Part shown: piece by piece, positions 1 through 8,746 of the stretch
How positions within the stretch are numbered: position 1 is the stretch's first letter
Layout of the letters: each line of letters opens with the position of its first letter
Origin: Roseicyclus marinus
GTDB lineage: Bacteria; Pseudomonadota; Alphaproteobacteria; Rhodobacterales; Rhodobacteraceae
Assembly: GCF_030163795.1 (NCBI RefSeq)
Contig: NZ_JASJOF010000003.1
Location: 109,501 to 173,500, forward strand
Direction of reading: 5' to 3'
DNA length: 64,000 nucleotides
The notes under the pieces: model-generated
What the model was told of the DNA's origin: nothing
What the model saw: the letters and a program-made list of their open reading frames with translations, nothing else
Database searches by the model: none
Position numbers and translations under genes: made by a program

Positions 1-1047
1 GAGGCGATCGAAGAGATCGAGGTGATCGCAGCCGAACTGGCGGCGGAGGTTTTCGGGGCGCGTTTCGCGGAAATCCGGGTGCCGTCGGGGGCGATGGCGA
101 ATCTCTTTGCCTTCATGGCGACCTGCAAGCCGGGCGATACGATCATCGCGCCGCCCGCCTCGGTGGGCGGGCATGTCACCCATCACGGGGCGGGATGTGC
201 GGGGCTTTATGGCCTTCGGACGGTTCCGGCGCCCGTCTCTGCGGATGATTACTCGATCGATATCAACGCCTTGGCGGACATGGCCGAACGCGAGCGGCCA
301 AAGCTGATCACGCTGGGTGCGTCGCTGAACCTGTTCGAGCATCCGGTGCGCGCGGTGCGCGAGATCGCCGACAGCGTGGGCGCGAAACTGATGTTCGACG
401 CGGCGCATCAATGCGGGATCATCGCGGGCAAGGCGTGGTCCGATCCGCTGGCCGAAGGGGCGCATCTGATGACGATGTCGACCTACAAAAGCCTTGGGGG
501 ACCTGCGGGCGGGTTGATCGTCACCAATGACGCGGAATTGGCCAAGCGGTTGGATCATATCGCTTTTCCGGGGATGACGGCGAATTTCGACGCGGCGAAA
601 TCGGCGGCATTGGCGGTCAGCTTGCTGGATTGGCGGGTGCATGGGCGGGCCTATGCGCAAAAGATGATCGAAGTATCGCGGGCCTTGGCGGCGGCGTTTA
701 AGGCACGTGGTGTGCCGGTGTTCGAAACGTCGCGCGGCATGACCGACAGCCACCAGTTCGCGGTTTTGGCGGCGGGGTACGGCGGTGGGCAGGCCGCGTC
801 CAAGACCTTGAGAAAGGCCGGTTTTCTGGCCTGTGGCATCGGTTTGCCGGTGGCCGAGGTGCAAGGCGACATGAACGGGCTGAGAATCGGCACACCGGAA
901 TTGGTGCGCTGGGGCGTGGACATGGGCGATGTCGAGGCGCTGGCCGATCTGATCACGGAAGGGCTGAACGCCAATGATCCGGGCGCGGTTGCGGCGCGGA
1001 CGGCGACGATGCGGGCCCGGTTCGACCGGTTGCACTACGTGGTGTGA
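1..1047 (+). CDS. SHMT-like PLP-dependent enzyme, 5'-truncated
   Basis: Fold-type I PLP enzyme related to serine hydroxymethyltransferase. The frame is open from base 1, so the N-terminus (roughly 80-100 residues by family comparison) lies outside the window. Visible family features are a GGHVTHH segment where SHMT has its PLP-stacking histidine, FDAAHQCG with the PLP aspartate, and STYKSLGGPAGG, whose lysine (codon 487-489) matches the Schiff-base lysine. True SHMTs read TTTHKTLRGPRGG there, so this is a divergent paralogue, not a standard glyA. The substrate may be another beta-hydroxy amino acid such as alpha-methylserine, but this is inference. A palindrome lies just after the stop. Confidence 0.75.
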   Translation, partial: EAIEEIEVIAAELAAEVFGARFAEIRVPSGAMANLFAFMATCKPGDTIIAPPASVGGHVTHHGAGCAGLYGLRTVPAPVSADDYSIDINALADMAERERPKLITLGASLNLFEHPVRAVREIADSVGAKLMFDAAHQCGIIAGKAWSDPLAEGAHLMTMSTYKSLGGPAGGLIVTNDAELAKRLDHIAFPGMTANFDAAKSAALAVSLLDWRVHGRAYAQKMIEVSRALAAAFKARGVPVFETSRGMTDSHQFAVLAAGYGGGQAASKTLRKAGFLACGIGLPVAEVQGDMNGLRIGTPELVRWGVDMGDVEALADLITEGLNANDPGAVAARTATMRARFDRLHYVV

Positions 1048-1079
1048 GGGGGGGATGAAAGGGGGTGTGCAGGGGGTGT

Positions 1080-1099
1080 GGTGCGCCTGAAGGCGCACC
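1080..1099. repeat. short REP-like palindrome
   Basis: Perfect inverted repeat with 8-bp arms (ggtgcgcc and ggcgcacc) around a tgaa loop, 33 bp after the stop of the SHMT-like gene. There is no T-run, so it is a poor intrinsic terminator. Its form (GC-rich arms, intergenic, between convergent genes) fits a dispersed palindromic unit. Only one copy lies in the window. Confidence 0.5.
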
Positions 1100-1181
1100 C
1101 TACCGAAGGTTGAGAAAGTGTTGAGATTTTCCCCGGGACGTTACCGAGGGGTTAATTTTCGCGCGCATTCCCTGAAGAACG

Positions 1182-1217
1182 GTTGACGGGGGAGCGGACT
1201 GCTAACGCCCCGTCAAC
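1182..1217 (-). terminator. candidate hairpin after the enoyl-CoA hydratase gene
   Basis: Arms gttgacgggg (1182-1191) and ccccgtcaac (1208-1217) are perfect 10-bp complements around a 16-nt loop, 9 bp past the stop of the minus-strand gene. No clear U-tract follows on that strand, so it may stabilise the 3' end or act only weakly as a terminator. Confidence 0.4.
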
Positions 1218-1225
1218 ACATCGCC

Positions 1226-2002
1226 TCACTTGTCGCGGAATTGCGGCTCGCGTTTCTGGAGGAAGGCGGCCATCCCCTCCTTTTGGTCCTCGGTCGCGAA
1301 CAGGCTGTGGAACAGCCGACGCTCGAACAGCAGGCCCTCGCGCAGCGTCGTCTCGTAGCTGCGGTTCACGGCCTCTTTCACGGCCAAGGTCGCCAGCATG
1401 GATTTTTCCGCGATCTTGGCGGCGGCGGCCATCGCCTCTTCCATCAGCTTCTTGGCGGGGACCACGCGGGAGACGAGGCCGCAGCGTTCGGCCTCTTCGG
1501 CGGTCATGAAGCGGCCGGTCAGGTGCATGTCCATGGATTTCGATTTGCCGACGAAACGGGTCAGGCGCTGGGTGCCGCCCATGCCCGCGACAACGCCCAG
1601 ATTGATCTCGGGCTGGCCGAATTTCGCGGTATCGGCGGCGATGATGAAATCGCACATCATCGCCAATTCACAGCCGCCGCCCAAGGCATAGCCCGCGACG
1701 GCGGCGATGATCGGCTTGCGGGTGCGCAGCATCTGTTCGGCATCGGTGCCGAACATGTCCTCGGTATAGACATCGACGAAGGTCTTTTCGGCCATTTCCT
1801 TGATGTCGGCACCGGCGGCGAAGGCCTTTTCCGATCCGGTCAGGACGATGCATCGCACCTTGTCGTTTTCATCGGCCGATTTGAGCGCCTTTGCCAGTTC
1901 GGCAAGAAGGGTGCTGTTGAGCGCGTTCAGCGCATCGGGGCGGTTGAGCTTGATGAGCGCGATGTGATCCTCGATGTCGACGATCAGGGTCTCATAGGCC
2001 AT
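1226..2002 (-). CDS. enoyl-CoA hydratase (crotonase family)
   Basis: Predicted cytosolic 258-residue crotonase that hydrates trans-2-enoyl-CoA to 3-hydroxyacyl-CoA in beta-oxidation. The oxyanion-hole segments are [11 protein letters not shown] (about 60-70) and [13 protein letters not shown] (106-118). The two catalytic glutamates of the family correspond to E112 and E132 (GQPEINLG). Length and C-terminus ([12 protein letters not shown]) are typical of short-chain hydratases. It stands alone upstream of mutM on the same strand, separated by 75 bp. In many Rhodobacterales this gene lies beside mutM-ubiE-ubiB, as here. The exact acyl-chain preference cannot be told from sequence. Confidence 0.92.
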   Translation of the reverse strand: MAYETLIVDIEDHIALIKLNRPDALNALNSTLLAELAKALKSADENDKVRCIVLTGSEKAFAAGADIKEMAEKTFVDVYTEDMFGTDAEQMLRTRKPIIAAVAGYALGGGCELAMMCDFIIAADTAKFGQPEINLGVVAGMGGTQRLTRFVGKSKSMDMHLTGRFMTAEEAERCGLVSRVVPAKKLMEEAMAAAAKIAEKSMLATLAVKEAVNRSYETTLREGLLFERRLFHSLFATEDQKEGMAAFLQKREPQFRDK

Positions 2003-2077
2003 GGTCCGGCTCTCCGGGATGTGGGTGCCACGAGGGCTTGAAGCGGCAGGGTTAGCACCCCGTCCAAGGGTTTCAAG

Positions 2078-2956
2078 CTATCTTTGACAGGTGACGCAAT
2101 GGAAACTGGACCGGCCCGATTGCACGGTGCGGCGAATTATTCCTGCACATCCAGGGGTTTGGCAGGCTTCGCCCTCGCGGCCATAAACGCGGAAATTGTG
2201 TTGGAAATATCCCAGTTCGCCATCCGCCTGCCGGTAATCGCGCAGGGAGGAACCGCCCGCCTCGATCGCCTCCGAGAGAACCTCGCGGATGATCGGGACA
2301 AGGGCGGCCACCCGGGGCGCGGCGATGCGGCCCGCATGGCGCAAGGGAGAGATCCCCGCGCGATAGAGCGCTTCGCAGACGTAGATGTTGCCAAGGCCCG
2401 CGACGATGCGCTGGTCGAGAAGCGCGGATTTCACCGGGCTGCGCTTGCCCCGGAAGGCGGCGACCAGGTGATCCTCGTTGAAGGCATTGCCAAGCGGTTC
2501 GGGGCCGAGCCCCGCGATCAGCCAATGGCGGTCGAGCGCATCGGTGGGGCAAAGGTCCATCGCGCCGAAGCGGCGGGCATCGTTGAAGGTGACGCGCGCG
2601 CCAGCCTCGGTATCTAGGATCACGTGGTCATGTTTTTCGGGCGCGGGATGGAGATGGTGGAATTGCGCGAGCATGTCGCGCCCGCCCCCAAGCGCGGCAT
2701 CGGGCGCTGAAACGATCATGCGGCCCGACATGCCCAGATGCACGATCAGGGTTTCGCCCGTGTCGAGATCAGCCAGAAGATATTTCGACCGCCGGCCCAG
2801 CCGGTCGATGCGCGCGCCGGTCAGACGCTCGGCCATGCGGGGCGGAAAGGGCCAGCGCAGATCGGGGCGATTGACCTGTGCGCGGGCGATCCGCGCGCCT
2901 TCGAGCACGGGGGCAAGGCCGCGACGGACTGTCTCGACTTCTGGAAGTTCGGGCAC
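2078..2956 (-). CDS. mutM: formamidopyrimidine-DNA glycosylase
   Basis: Base-excision repair enzyme removing 8-oxoguanine and FapyG, with AP-lyase activity. The GTG start at 2956 is fixed because MutM must begin (M)PELPEVETV: Pro1 and Glu2 are the catalytic residues after Met removal. An AAGGAAAG ribosome site lies just upstream. The conserved SKYLL lysine, HLGMSGR and FNDARRFG segments are present. The C-terminal zinc finger reads CQTPGC and CVTC, so the first cysteine pair is C-X4-C rather than the usual C-X2-C. At 292 residues it is slightly longer than the usual 270. It is divergent from ubiE across an 87-bp promoter region. Confidence 0.95.
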   Translation of the reverse strand: MPELPEVETVRRGLAPVLEGARIARAQVNRPDLRWPFPPRMAERLTGARIDRLGRRSKYLLADLDTGETLIVHLGMSGRMIVSAPDAALGGGRDMLAQFHHLHPAPEKHDHVILDTEAGARVTFNDARRFGAMDLCPTDALDRHWLIAGLGPEPLGNAFNEDHLVAAFRGKRSPVKSALLDQRIVAGLGNIYVCEALYRAGISPLRHAGRIAAPRVAALVPIIREVLSEAIEAGGSSLRDYRQADGELGYFQHNFRVYGREGEACQTPGCAGIIRRTVQSGRSSFHCVTCQR

Positions 2957-3043
2957 AGCGGGCTTTCCTTTGAGCGGGGCGAGGGTGTAACGCCCTGAGA
3001 AGGCCCTATAACAAGGGCGGGACATACGGAAGGACAAGCCCCG

Positions 3044-3799
3044 ATGGCCGAGGACAAGAACGGGCCCACGACCCATTTCGGCTATCAAGAGGTGGCCGAG
3101 GACCAGAAGGCGGGTCTGGTCCATGGCGTGTTCACCAATGTCGCCTCGAAATACGACATCATGAACGACGTGATGAGCGTGGGCATCCACCGCGTCTGGA
3201 AAGACGCGATGATGGATTGGCTGGCGCCGCGCGACGGGCAGCGCCTGCTGGATGTGGCGGGCGGCACGGGCGATGTCGCGTTCCGGTTCCTCAAGCGCGC
3301 GCCGGGGGCGAGCGCGACGGTTCTGGACATGACCGAATCGATGCTGATCGAGGGGCAAAAGCGCGCCGAAGCCGCGCAGATGGCCGAAAAGCTCGAGTGG
3401 ATCGTGGGCGATGCGATGGCCCTGCCGTTCCCCGACAATACGTTTGACCGCTACACGATCAGTTTCGGCATCCGCAACGTGACGCGCATCCCGCAAGCGC
3501 TGGCCGAGGCGTTTCGCGTTTTGCGCCCCGGTGGGCGGTTGATGGTGCTGGAATTCAGCCAATTGCCCAATGACGGGCTGCAAAAGCTGTATGATCTTTA
3601 TTCCTTCAACGTGATCCCGCGCATGGGGCAGCTGATCGCGGGGGACAGGGACAGTTACCAATACCTCGTCGAATCGATCCGTCGGTTCCCCGATCAGGAG
3701 ACATTCGCCGCGATGATCCGGAGCGCGGGGTTCGAGCAGGTGAGCTATCGCAACCTGTCGATGGGGATCGCCGCGCTGCATTCGGGGTGGAAGATCTGA
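3044..3799 (+). CDS. ubiE: demethylmenaquinone/2-methoxy-6-polyprenyl-1,4-benzoquinol methyltransferase
   Basis: C-methyltransferase of ubiquinone synthesis, SAM-dependent and cytosolic or membrane-associated. The 251-residue protein carries the UbiE signatures: [17 protein letters not shown] (about 30-46), the SAM motif [10 protein letters not shown] (68-77), and FGIRNVT followed by VLEFS. Its stop (3797-3799) is one base before the GTG of ubiB, so the two are translationally coupled, as in many alphaproteobacteria. The promoter must lie in the 87 bp shared with mutM. No anomalies seen. Confidence 0.96.
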   Translation: MAEDKNGPTTHFGYQEVAEDQKAGLVHGVFTNVASKYDIMNDVMSVGIHRVWKDAMMDWLAPRDGQRLLDVAGGTGDVAFRFLKRAPGASATVLDMTESMLIEGQKRAEAAQMAEKLEWIVGDAMALPFPDNTFDRYTISFGIRNVTRIPQALAEAFRVLRPGGRLMVLEFSQLPNDGLQKLYDLYSFNVIPRMGQLIAGDRDSYQYLVESIRRFPDQETFAAMIRSAGFEQVSYRNLSMGIAALHSGWKI

Positions 3800-3800
3800 G

Positions 3801-5330
3801 GTGAAGGGCCCGCACAACATCTGGCGGCTGGTCAGGACCGGCGCGACCTTCGAACGGACGGGCGCGATGAAGGCCGTGCTGGAAGCCGTGGACGCGCCTG
3901 CGCCGATCCGGGCGGCGGCGCGAATCTTGGGCTGGCCGTTCAAATGGCTGGGATTGCGGGGCGATCCGAGCGTGCCGCCGGTGCCCCGCGCGCTGACGGC
4001 GTTGGGGCCTGCCTACATCAAGTTCGGTCAGATCCTGTCGACGCGGCCCGATGTGGTCGGCCCCGAGATGGCGCTGGAATTGCAGGTCCTGCAGGACAAG
4101 CTGCCGCCCTTTGCCATGGCCGAAGCGCGGCGCGTGGTCGAACAGGAGATGGAGCGGCCGCTGGAGACCGTGTTTTCGGAGTTTTCCGAGCCGGTCGCGG
4201 CCGCATCGATTGCGCAGGTGCACAAGGCGCAGTTGGTGGGTGACGGGCGCGCGGTGGCGGTCAAAATCCTGCGGCCCGGCATCGAACGGGCGTTTCGCAA
4301 GGATATCGACGCGTTCTACCTGATAGCCTGGCTAGTCGAGACGCTGTCGCCCGCGTCGCGCCGATTGAGGCCGCGCGCGGTGATCGAGCATTTCGAGGGC
4401 GTGGTCATGCAGGAGTTGGACCTGCGGATCGAAGCCTCGGCCTGCGGGGAGTTTCACGCCAATACGGGGCGCGACGAAGGTTTTGTCGTGCCGGAGGTGG
4501 AATGGTTCCTGTCGTCGCGGCGGATGATGACGCTGGGCTGGGTCGAGGGGATCACGCTGTCGGATCTGGCGGCGATCGACGCGGCGGGCCATGACAAGAA
4601 GGCGTTGGGCGCGCGGGTGTTGCAGATGTTCCTGCGCCACGCGCTGCGCGACGGGTTCTTTCATGCCGACATGCATCAGGGCAACCTGAAGGTGGCGGCC
4701 AATGGCGATGTCGTGGCGCTGGATTTCGGGATCATGGGGCGGCTCGATGTCTATACGCGCCGGGTCTATGCCGAGATCCTGATGGGGTTCATCCGCAAGG
4801 ATTACCGCCGCGTGGCCGAGGTGCATTTCGAGGCGGGATACGTTCCGGCGGATCGCAGCATCGACGAATTCGCGCAGGCGCTGCGGTCGGTGGGCGAGCC
4901 GATTTTCGGCATGGATGCGAGCCGGATCTCGATGGCGCGGCTGTTGGCCTATCTGTTCGAGGTCACGGAACGGTTCGGGATGGAGACGCGGACCGAGCTG
5001 ATCTTGCTGCAGCGGACGATGGTGGTGGTCGAGGGGGTGGCGCGGTCGCTGGACCCCGATATCAACATCTGGGTGGTCGCACGGCCCGTGGTCGAGGAAT
5101 ACATCACCGAGCATGTCGGGCCCAAGGCGGCGCTGCGCGACCTGTGGCAGACGGTGCGGGTGCTGTCGCGGTTCGGGCCGCGTTTGCCCGCATTGGCGGA
5201 GCAGGCGCTGCTGGCGCAGGCGAACCCGCCGCGCCCGGAGCGGCGCAACCCCTGGCCCGAGCGGGTGGGTTTCGCGGCGGCGGGTCTTGTGATCGGCGGG
5301 GCGGTGGCCGCGGTCTTGGCGTTGATCTGA
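3801..5330 (+). CDS. ubiB: ubiquinone biosynthesis atypical kinase/ATPase
   Basis: ABC1/ADCK (UbiB) family protein needed for ubiquinone synthesis. The GTG start is one base after ubiE. Family hallmarks are [13 protein letters not shown] with the KxGQ motif (about 74-77), an AVKIL lysine near 155, FHADMHQGN near 284-292 and DFGIMG near 303-308. A hydrophobic C-terminal segment (about 487-509, [18 protein letters not shown]) is the expected membrane anchor. At 509 residues the length is normal. In relatives coaBC (dfp) often follows; here a convergent flagellar block begins 19 bp on, so local synteny breaks. Confidence 0.95.
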   Translation: MKGPHNIWRLVRTGATFERTGAMKAVLEAVDAPAPIRAAARILGWPFKWLGLRGDPSVPPVPRALTALGPAYIKFGQILSTRPDVVGPEMALELQVLQDKLPPFAMAEARRVVEQEMERPLETVFSEFSEPVAAASIAQVHKAQLVGDGRAVAVKILRPGIERAFRKDIDAFYLIAWLVETLSPASRRLRPRAVIEHFEGVVMQELDLRIEASACGEFHANTGRDEGFVVPEVEWFLSSRRMMTLGWVEGITLSDLAAIDAAGHDKKALGARVLQMFLRHALRDGFFHADMHQGNLKVAANGDVVALDFGIMGRLDVYTRRVYAEILMGFIRKDYRRVAEVHFEAGYVPADRSIDEFAQALRSVGEPIFGMDASRISMARLLAYLFEVTERFGMETRTELILLQRTMVVVEGVARSLDPDINIWVVARPVVEEYITEHVGPKAALRDLWQTVRVLSRFGPRLPALAEQALLAQANPPRPERRNPWPERVGFAAAGLVIGGAVAAVLALI

Positions 5331-5349
5331 GCGCGGGTCGCGGCCGGGG

Positions 5350-6015
5350 TCAGCCGGGGTTTCGCAGGCCCTGAACCTCGGTGGCGGGCAGGCTGTGGCC
5401 GCCGTGAAGCGTCAGCCAGACCTCCCCGTCGCGCAGGCGCGCCTCTTGCACGGTGGCGTGGATGAGGGCGGGACGCTCGTCCAGGAGGGATTCGCCCGAC
5501 CAGTATTCGAGCCCGAGGTTGTAGGTGCCGGTGGGCAGACGGTTGCCCGCGGCATCACGGCCATCCCAATCGAACCTGTCTGGGCCAAGGGGCACGGGGC
5601 TGCGTTGCACGATGGCGCCACGGTCATCGCGGACGACGAGTTCGCGCCGGTCGGCCAGCGCAGGCGGATCGCCCGAGAGCGTGATGGGCGTGCCGGTGAA
5701 GCGGATGGGCGTGTCGGCCTGCGCCTCCATCCCGATCCAGCCGCCGATCTGGCCCATCCCCAACGTGGCGAAGCCCGCCTGAAGACCTGTCAGCAATTCA
5801 TTCGTGCGCACCTGTTGTTCGACGCCGGAGAATTGCGCGAGTTGGCTGGCGAATTCGGTCGAATCCATCGGATTGAGCGGATCTTGATGCTGCATCTGCG
5901 TGGTCAGGAGGCGAAGGAATGTCTCGAAATCCGAGGTGATCCGGCTGACCCCGGCGTCGGGCGCGGCGCGGCGCGGCACGGTTTCGGCGGCGGCGGTGGT
6001 GGAGAGGAGATCCAT
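5350..6015 (-). CDS. flgD: flagellar hook-cap scaffolding protein
   Basis: FlgD caps the growing hook and is needed for FlgE polymerisation. The 221-residue protein has the diagnostic N-terminal block LRLLTTQMQHQDPLNPMD and SQLAQFSGVEQQ, then a FlgD Ig-like/tudor region (about 90-190) with WDGRDAAGNRLPTGTY. I chose ATG 6015, which has AAAGGA 7 bases upstream; a TTG at 6039 would add 8 residues but has no ribosome site and would overlap fliK. It follows fliK by 20 bp on the same strand, suggesting a fliK-flgD unit. Confidence 0.9.
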   Translation of the reverse strand: MDLLSTTAAAETVPRRAAPDAGVSRITSDFETFLRLLTTQMQHQDPLNPMDSTEFASQLAQFSGVEQQVRTNELLTGLQAGFATLGMGQIGGWIGMEAQADTPIRFTGTPITLSGDPPALADRRELVVRDDRGAIVQRSPVPLGPDRFDWDGRDAAGNRLPTGTYNLGLEYWSGESLLDERPALIHATVQEARLRDGEVWLTLHGGHSLPATEVQGLRNPG

Positions 6016-6035
6016 CTGCTGTCCTTTCTGAACAA

Positions 6036-7955
6036 TCAAAGCCTGAGGTCGAGGCCATCGACGGTGGCGCGGTTGGGCGCCGGGGCGGGCGGTGGCGCAG
6101 GGCCGGTCGCGCCATCGGCCGCGCCCTGATGCGGCAGGGGCGCGCGGCCCGAACCGCCGCCGCCCGCGCCCTGATGCGAGACCTGCACCGAGGGCGCATC
6201 GAGGCCCGAGCGCAGGAATTCATCGGCCAGAAGGGCGAGGTGGCGGCGGATCAGGTCGGCGGTTTCCGGGCGTTCGGCCACGATGCTGAGGGTGAGGGTT
6301 CCGTTGACCTCGGTCAGGGCAAGGCGGAGGCGGCCAAGCTCGGGCGGATCGAGCGCGATGTCGATGGGCGCACCGGGGCTGCGCGGGGCATCGTCTTGCA
6401 AGGTGCGGAGGATCTGGGCGGCGACGGCCGTGGCCTGCGGCGCGGAGGGCGCTGTCGGGGGCGGGCCATTGGGCGGCGGATCGGCGACGCGAGACGCCGC
6501 CGCCTCGACCCCGAGGGGGATGTCGGCGGGCGCAGGGCGCGCAAGATCGACGGTCGTAGGCGCGGGTTTGGGGCCGCCGTACGGCGGGGCAGACGCCAGC
6601 GGGCCGCGCATGACGGTGTGAGGGGGAACCGCTGGCGCGGGCGGCAAGGGGTCCGTTGCCCGGGCATCCGTGATGCGCGCGTCGGGAATCGGGTCTCTGG
6701 CCGGGAGGGGCGCAGAGATTGCGGGCGGCGCGGCGAGGCCGGGAGGCTGCACAAGTGGGGCGGTGTTCGGCGTTGGGGATGGCGCGGGCGCGTCGGATTT
6801 TGCCGCGCCGGGGATGGGCGTGATGATCGGCGGGGGTGGCGGCGCAGGAAACATCGATGCGCCCGGTGTCGCGGCTTGGGGGATGGCGGGGGGCGGGACC
6901 GCCTGCGCTGGCGTGGCCTGCGCCGCGCCCAAGGGGGCGGGGGCAAGCGATGGGCCCTGTGGCGGTGCGGGCCGGGCTTCGGCGCGGGGCGGTTCCGGGT
7001 TCGACAGGTTGGAAACCTGCGTCGGGTTCAGCGCGGGCACCGTTCCGAAAGCGTTCGGTGACGGGGTCGTGTGCGACGCGAGGGCCAGGGGCGGGGGAGG
7101 ATCCCCGCGCTGGATTCCCATGTACGCCACGATCGCCTGTGGCGGTGGAAAAGGCGCAATCGTGAAAGGCCGGGGCGCTGGGTGGGTATCGTCAGGCCGC
7201 GGCAGGGTCGGGGCGACGACGGGATGCGGCGCGGAGAGGGGCGGGGCCGCAAGAGTTTCCGGGTCGGCGGTGGCCGTTTCGCGGGGAAATACCGGCGACG
7301 GGGCAATATCGGTGCCCTCTTTCCGCAGCGCCCCGCTTTTCTCGATGGAGTGGAGAGGCAGGGGCGCGCCCGTTGGCTGCACGAGCCAGCCGGGAGGCTG
7401 TGGGGTGACAGGCTGCGTTTGCGTATCTGAATGGCGGGGTGTCGGCGCGATCGAAGGCATGGGCTGGCCCGGCGTGGAGGCCGCGAAGACGATGCCGCCA
7501 CCGAGCGTCGGAAAGGGAGGAACTGCCGGGTCAGACGGCGTTGGATCGACCGGCGAGAGCGATGTTTCGGTATTGGTCGGGATGAGGGAATAGGGCGCAA
7601 GATCAACGAGGTCAGGCGTGGTCGTGGCGGTTTCGGGGGGCGGCGGACCGGTCCCGGTGTCGGGCGAGGCGTGTGATTGCGGGGCGTTGGCGGCCAAGAA
7701 GGTGCTGTACCCGTCATCTTGCGGTCCGTCGGGACGCGCGGGCCATGGTGGGGCGGCGGCCTCCATCGACGTGACGGGCGGGGGCGCCGCAGGCAGCGCC
7801 ACGGCGGCATCGTCGGCTACCCTTTCCCCGGCGGGCGGCAGGAGGAAGGCGAGGAAGGCCGCATGCCCGTTGCCGTCGGGCCGCGACGAATCGGGTTTGG
7901 CCCCCGTCTGCGGCAGGTCGGGGCGACCCGACAGGATGAACATAAGCTCAGACAT
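6036..7955 (-). CDS. fliK: flagellar hook-length control protein, proline-rich
   Basis: Secreted ruler that sets hook length and switches export specificity. Of 639 residues, about 1-510 are extremely rich in Pro/Ala/Thr with no fold recognised. The C-terminal region (about 520-620) is the Flg_hook domain: IDIALDPPELGRLRL, VNGTLTLSIVAERPETADLI, then LDAPSVQVSHQG. Family rulers also have a low-complexity N-terminal half. Repetitive GC-rich coding here creates long false frames on the plus strand. It is divergent from the flgJ-like gene over 110 bp. Confidence 0.85.
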   Translation of the reverse strand: MSELMFILSGRPDLPQTGAKPDSSRPDGNGHAAFLAFLLPPAGERVADDAAVALPAAPPPVTSMEAAAPPWPARPDGPQDDGYSTFLAANAPQSHASPDTGTGPPPPETATTTPDLVDLAPYSLIPTNTETSLSPVDPTPSDPAVPPFPTLGGGIVFAASTPGQPMPSIAPTPRHSDTQTQPVTPQPPGWLVQPTGAPLPLHSIEKSGALRKEGTDIAPSPVFPRETATADPETLAAPPLSAPHPVVAPTLPRPDDTHPAPRPFTIAPFPPPQAIVAYMGIQRGDPPPPLALASHTTPSPNAFGTVPALNPTQVSNLSNPEPPRAEARPAPPQGPSLAPAPLGAAQATPAQAVPPPAIPQAATPGASMFPAPPPPPIITPIPGAAKSDAPAPSPTPNTAPLVQPPGLAAPPAISAPLPARDPIPDARITDARATDPLPPAPAVPPHTVMRGPLASAPPYGGPKPAPTTVDLARPAPADIPLGVEAAASRVADPPPNGPPPTAPSAPQATAVAAQILRTLQDDAPRSPGAPIDIALDPPELGRLRLALTEVNGTLTLSIVAERPETADLIRRHLALLADEFLRSGLDAPSVQVSHQGAGGGGSGRAPLPHQGAADGATGPAPPPAPAPNRATVDGLDLRL

Positions 7956-8003
7956 GGACGGCCCCGGTTTCCTCGATCCGGACCGGTATCGCGCCCGAAC
8001 CCC

Positions 8004-8018
8004 TTACGTTTTCTTTAC
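8004..8018 (+). promoter_or_regulatory. weak CtrA-like half-site pair
   Basis: TTAC-N7-TTAC in the fliK/flgJ-like intergenic region, resembling the CtrA consensus TTAA-N7-TTAA with one mismatch in each half. CtrA controls flagellar genes in Rhodobacterales. Weak by itself, but similar sites precede flgE and motB. Confidence 0.25.
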
Positions 8019-8065
8019 GTCCGCCTGCCAAGCTCGGCGAAATCCCTAGAATTGAGGAGATCGCC

Positions 8066-8380
8066 ATGATGCTGCCAGCCTCCCTCCCCCAAGGCCCGAT
8101 CGCACCCGATGCCACGGGCCGCGACCCGCCGGGCGACGATGTCGAGAGGCTGCGCAGGGTCGCGCGGGAGTTGGAGGCGAGTTTCCTGTCGGAAATGCTG
8201 AAACAGGCGGGATTCGGCGCAGGCCGGGGGACGCTGGGCGGTGGCGCGGGGGAGGAGCAGTTCGGCTCTTTCTTGCGGGCGGAACATGCGCGCGCGCTGG
8301 CAGAACGGGGCGGCATCGGGCTGGCCGAACAGCTGTTCGAGGCGCTGGTGGCGCGCACGCGCGGAACGGATCCGGCATGA
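8066..8380 (+). CDS. flgJ: FlgJ-type rod-binding protein (no muramidase domain)
   Basis: 104-residue protein matching only the N-terminal rod-binding domain of FlgJ: ARELEASFLSEMLKQAGFG (about 34-52), a Gly-rich turn, and EEQFGSFLRAEHARALAERGG (about 67-87) leading to GLAEQLFEAL. The C-terminal peptidoglycan hydrolase of enterobacterial FlgJ is absent, as is usual in alphaproteobacteria. It would act as a periplasmic scaffold for the distal rod. GAGGAG lies upstream of the ATG. The stop overlaps the start of the next gene by 4 bp (ATGA), so the two are coupled. Confidence 0.75.
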   Translation: MMLPASLPQGPIAPDATGRDPPGDDVERLRRVARELEASFLSEMLKQAGFGAGRGTLGGGAGEEQFGSFLRAEHARALAERGGIGLAEQLFEALVARTRGTDPA

Positions 8381-8712
8381 GTGCCGCGCGGGAATTGTCG
8401 CGGGTGGAAAGCCTGCTGGTCGAACAGCGGCGCGCGCTGCTGGCGGGCGATCTGGTGGCGCTGGCCGCGATGCCGGAGCTGCTGGAGGCGGCGCTGCGAG
8501 GGCTGGCACGCGCCCCTGTGGCGGGGTCGGATCTGTCGCGGCTGGCCGGGCTGGCCGCCCGCAACGCGGAGCTGATCGGAGCGGCCACAGGGGCCGTCGC
8601 GCGGACCCGCGCCAGCCGGACGGACGCGGCGTCACCGGGCCTTGGAACCTATGACAGCGCCGGACAGCGCGCGGCAATGGCCGCGCCAGGCCGAATCCTC
8701 GCGCGTGGATGA
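8377..8712 (+). CDS. FlgN-like flagellar export chaperone (tentative)
   Basis: 111 residues, helical and Leu/Ala-rich: SRVESLLVEQRRALLAGDLVAL (9-30) followed by LAGLAARNAELI. This pattern (an N-terminal heptad helix, then a paired helix with R-N) is like FlgN, the chaperone for hook-filament junction proteins FlgK/FlgL. No catalytic motif. It overlaps the flgJ-like stop by 4 bp and is followed by the leader of the flagellin fragment, which supports a flagellar role. If FlgK/FlgL are lost from this locus, its clients must be encoded elsewhere. Family call from pattern only. Confidence 0.5.
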   Translation: MSAARELSRVESLLVEQRRALLAGDLVALAAMPELLEAALRGLARAPVAGSDLSRLAGLAARNAELIGAATGAVARTRASRTDAASPGLGTYDSAGQRAAMAAPGRILARG

Positions 8713-8746
8713 GAGCGGCGCGCAACCGCTAAAATCCGCAAGAAAT

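Noticed and set aside
2957-3943. N-terminal extension of the mutM frame to 621 residues
   Set aside because: The extra 329 residues are antisense to ubiE; MutM needs its N-terminal proline directly after the start.
6129-7593. Plus-strand Gly/Arg-rich frames over fliK
   Set aside because: Complements of the proline-rich coding strand; Pro codons read as Gly on the opposite strand.
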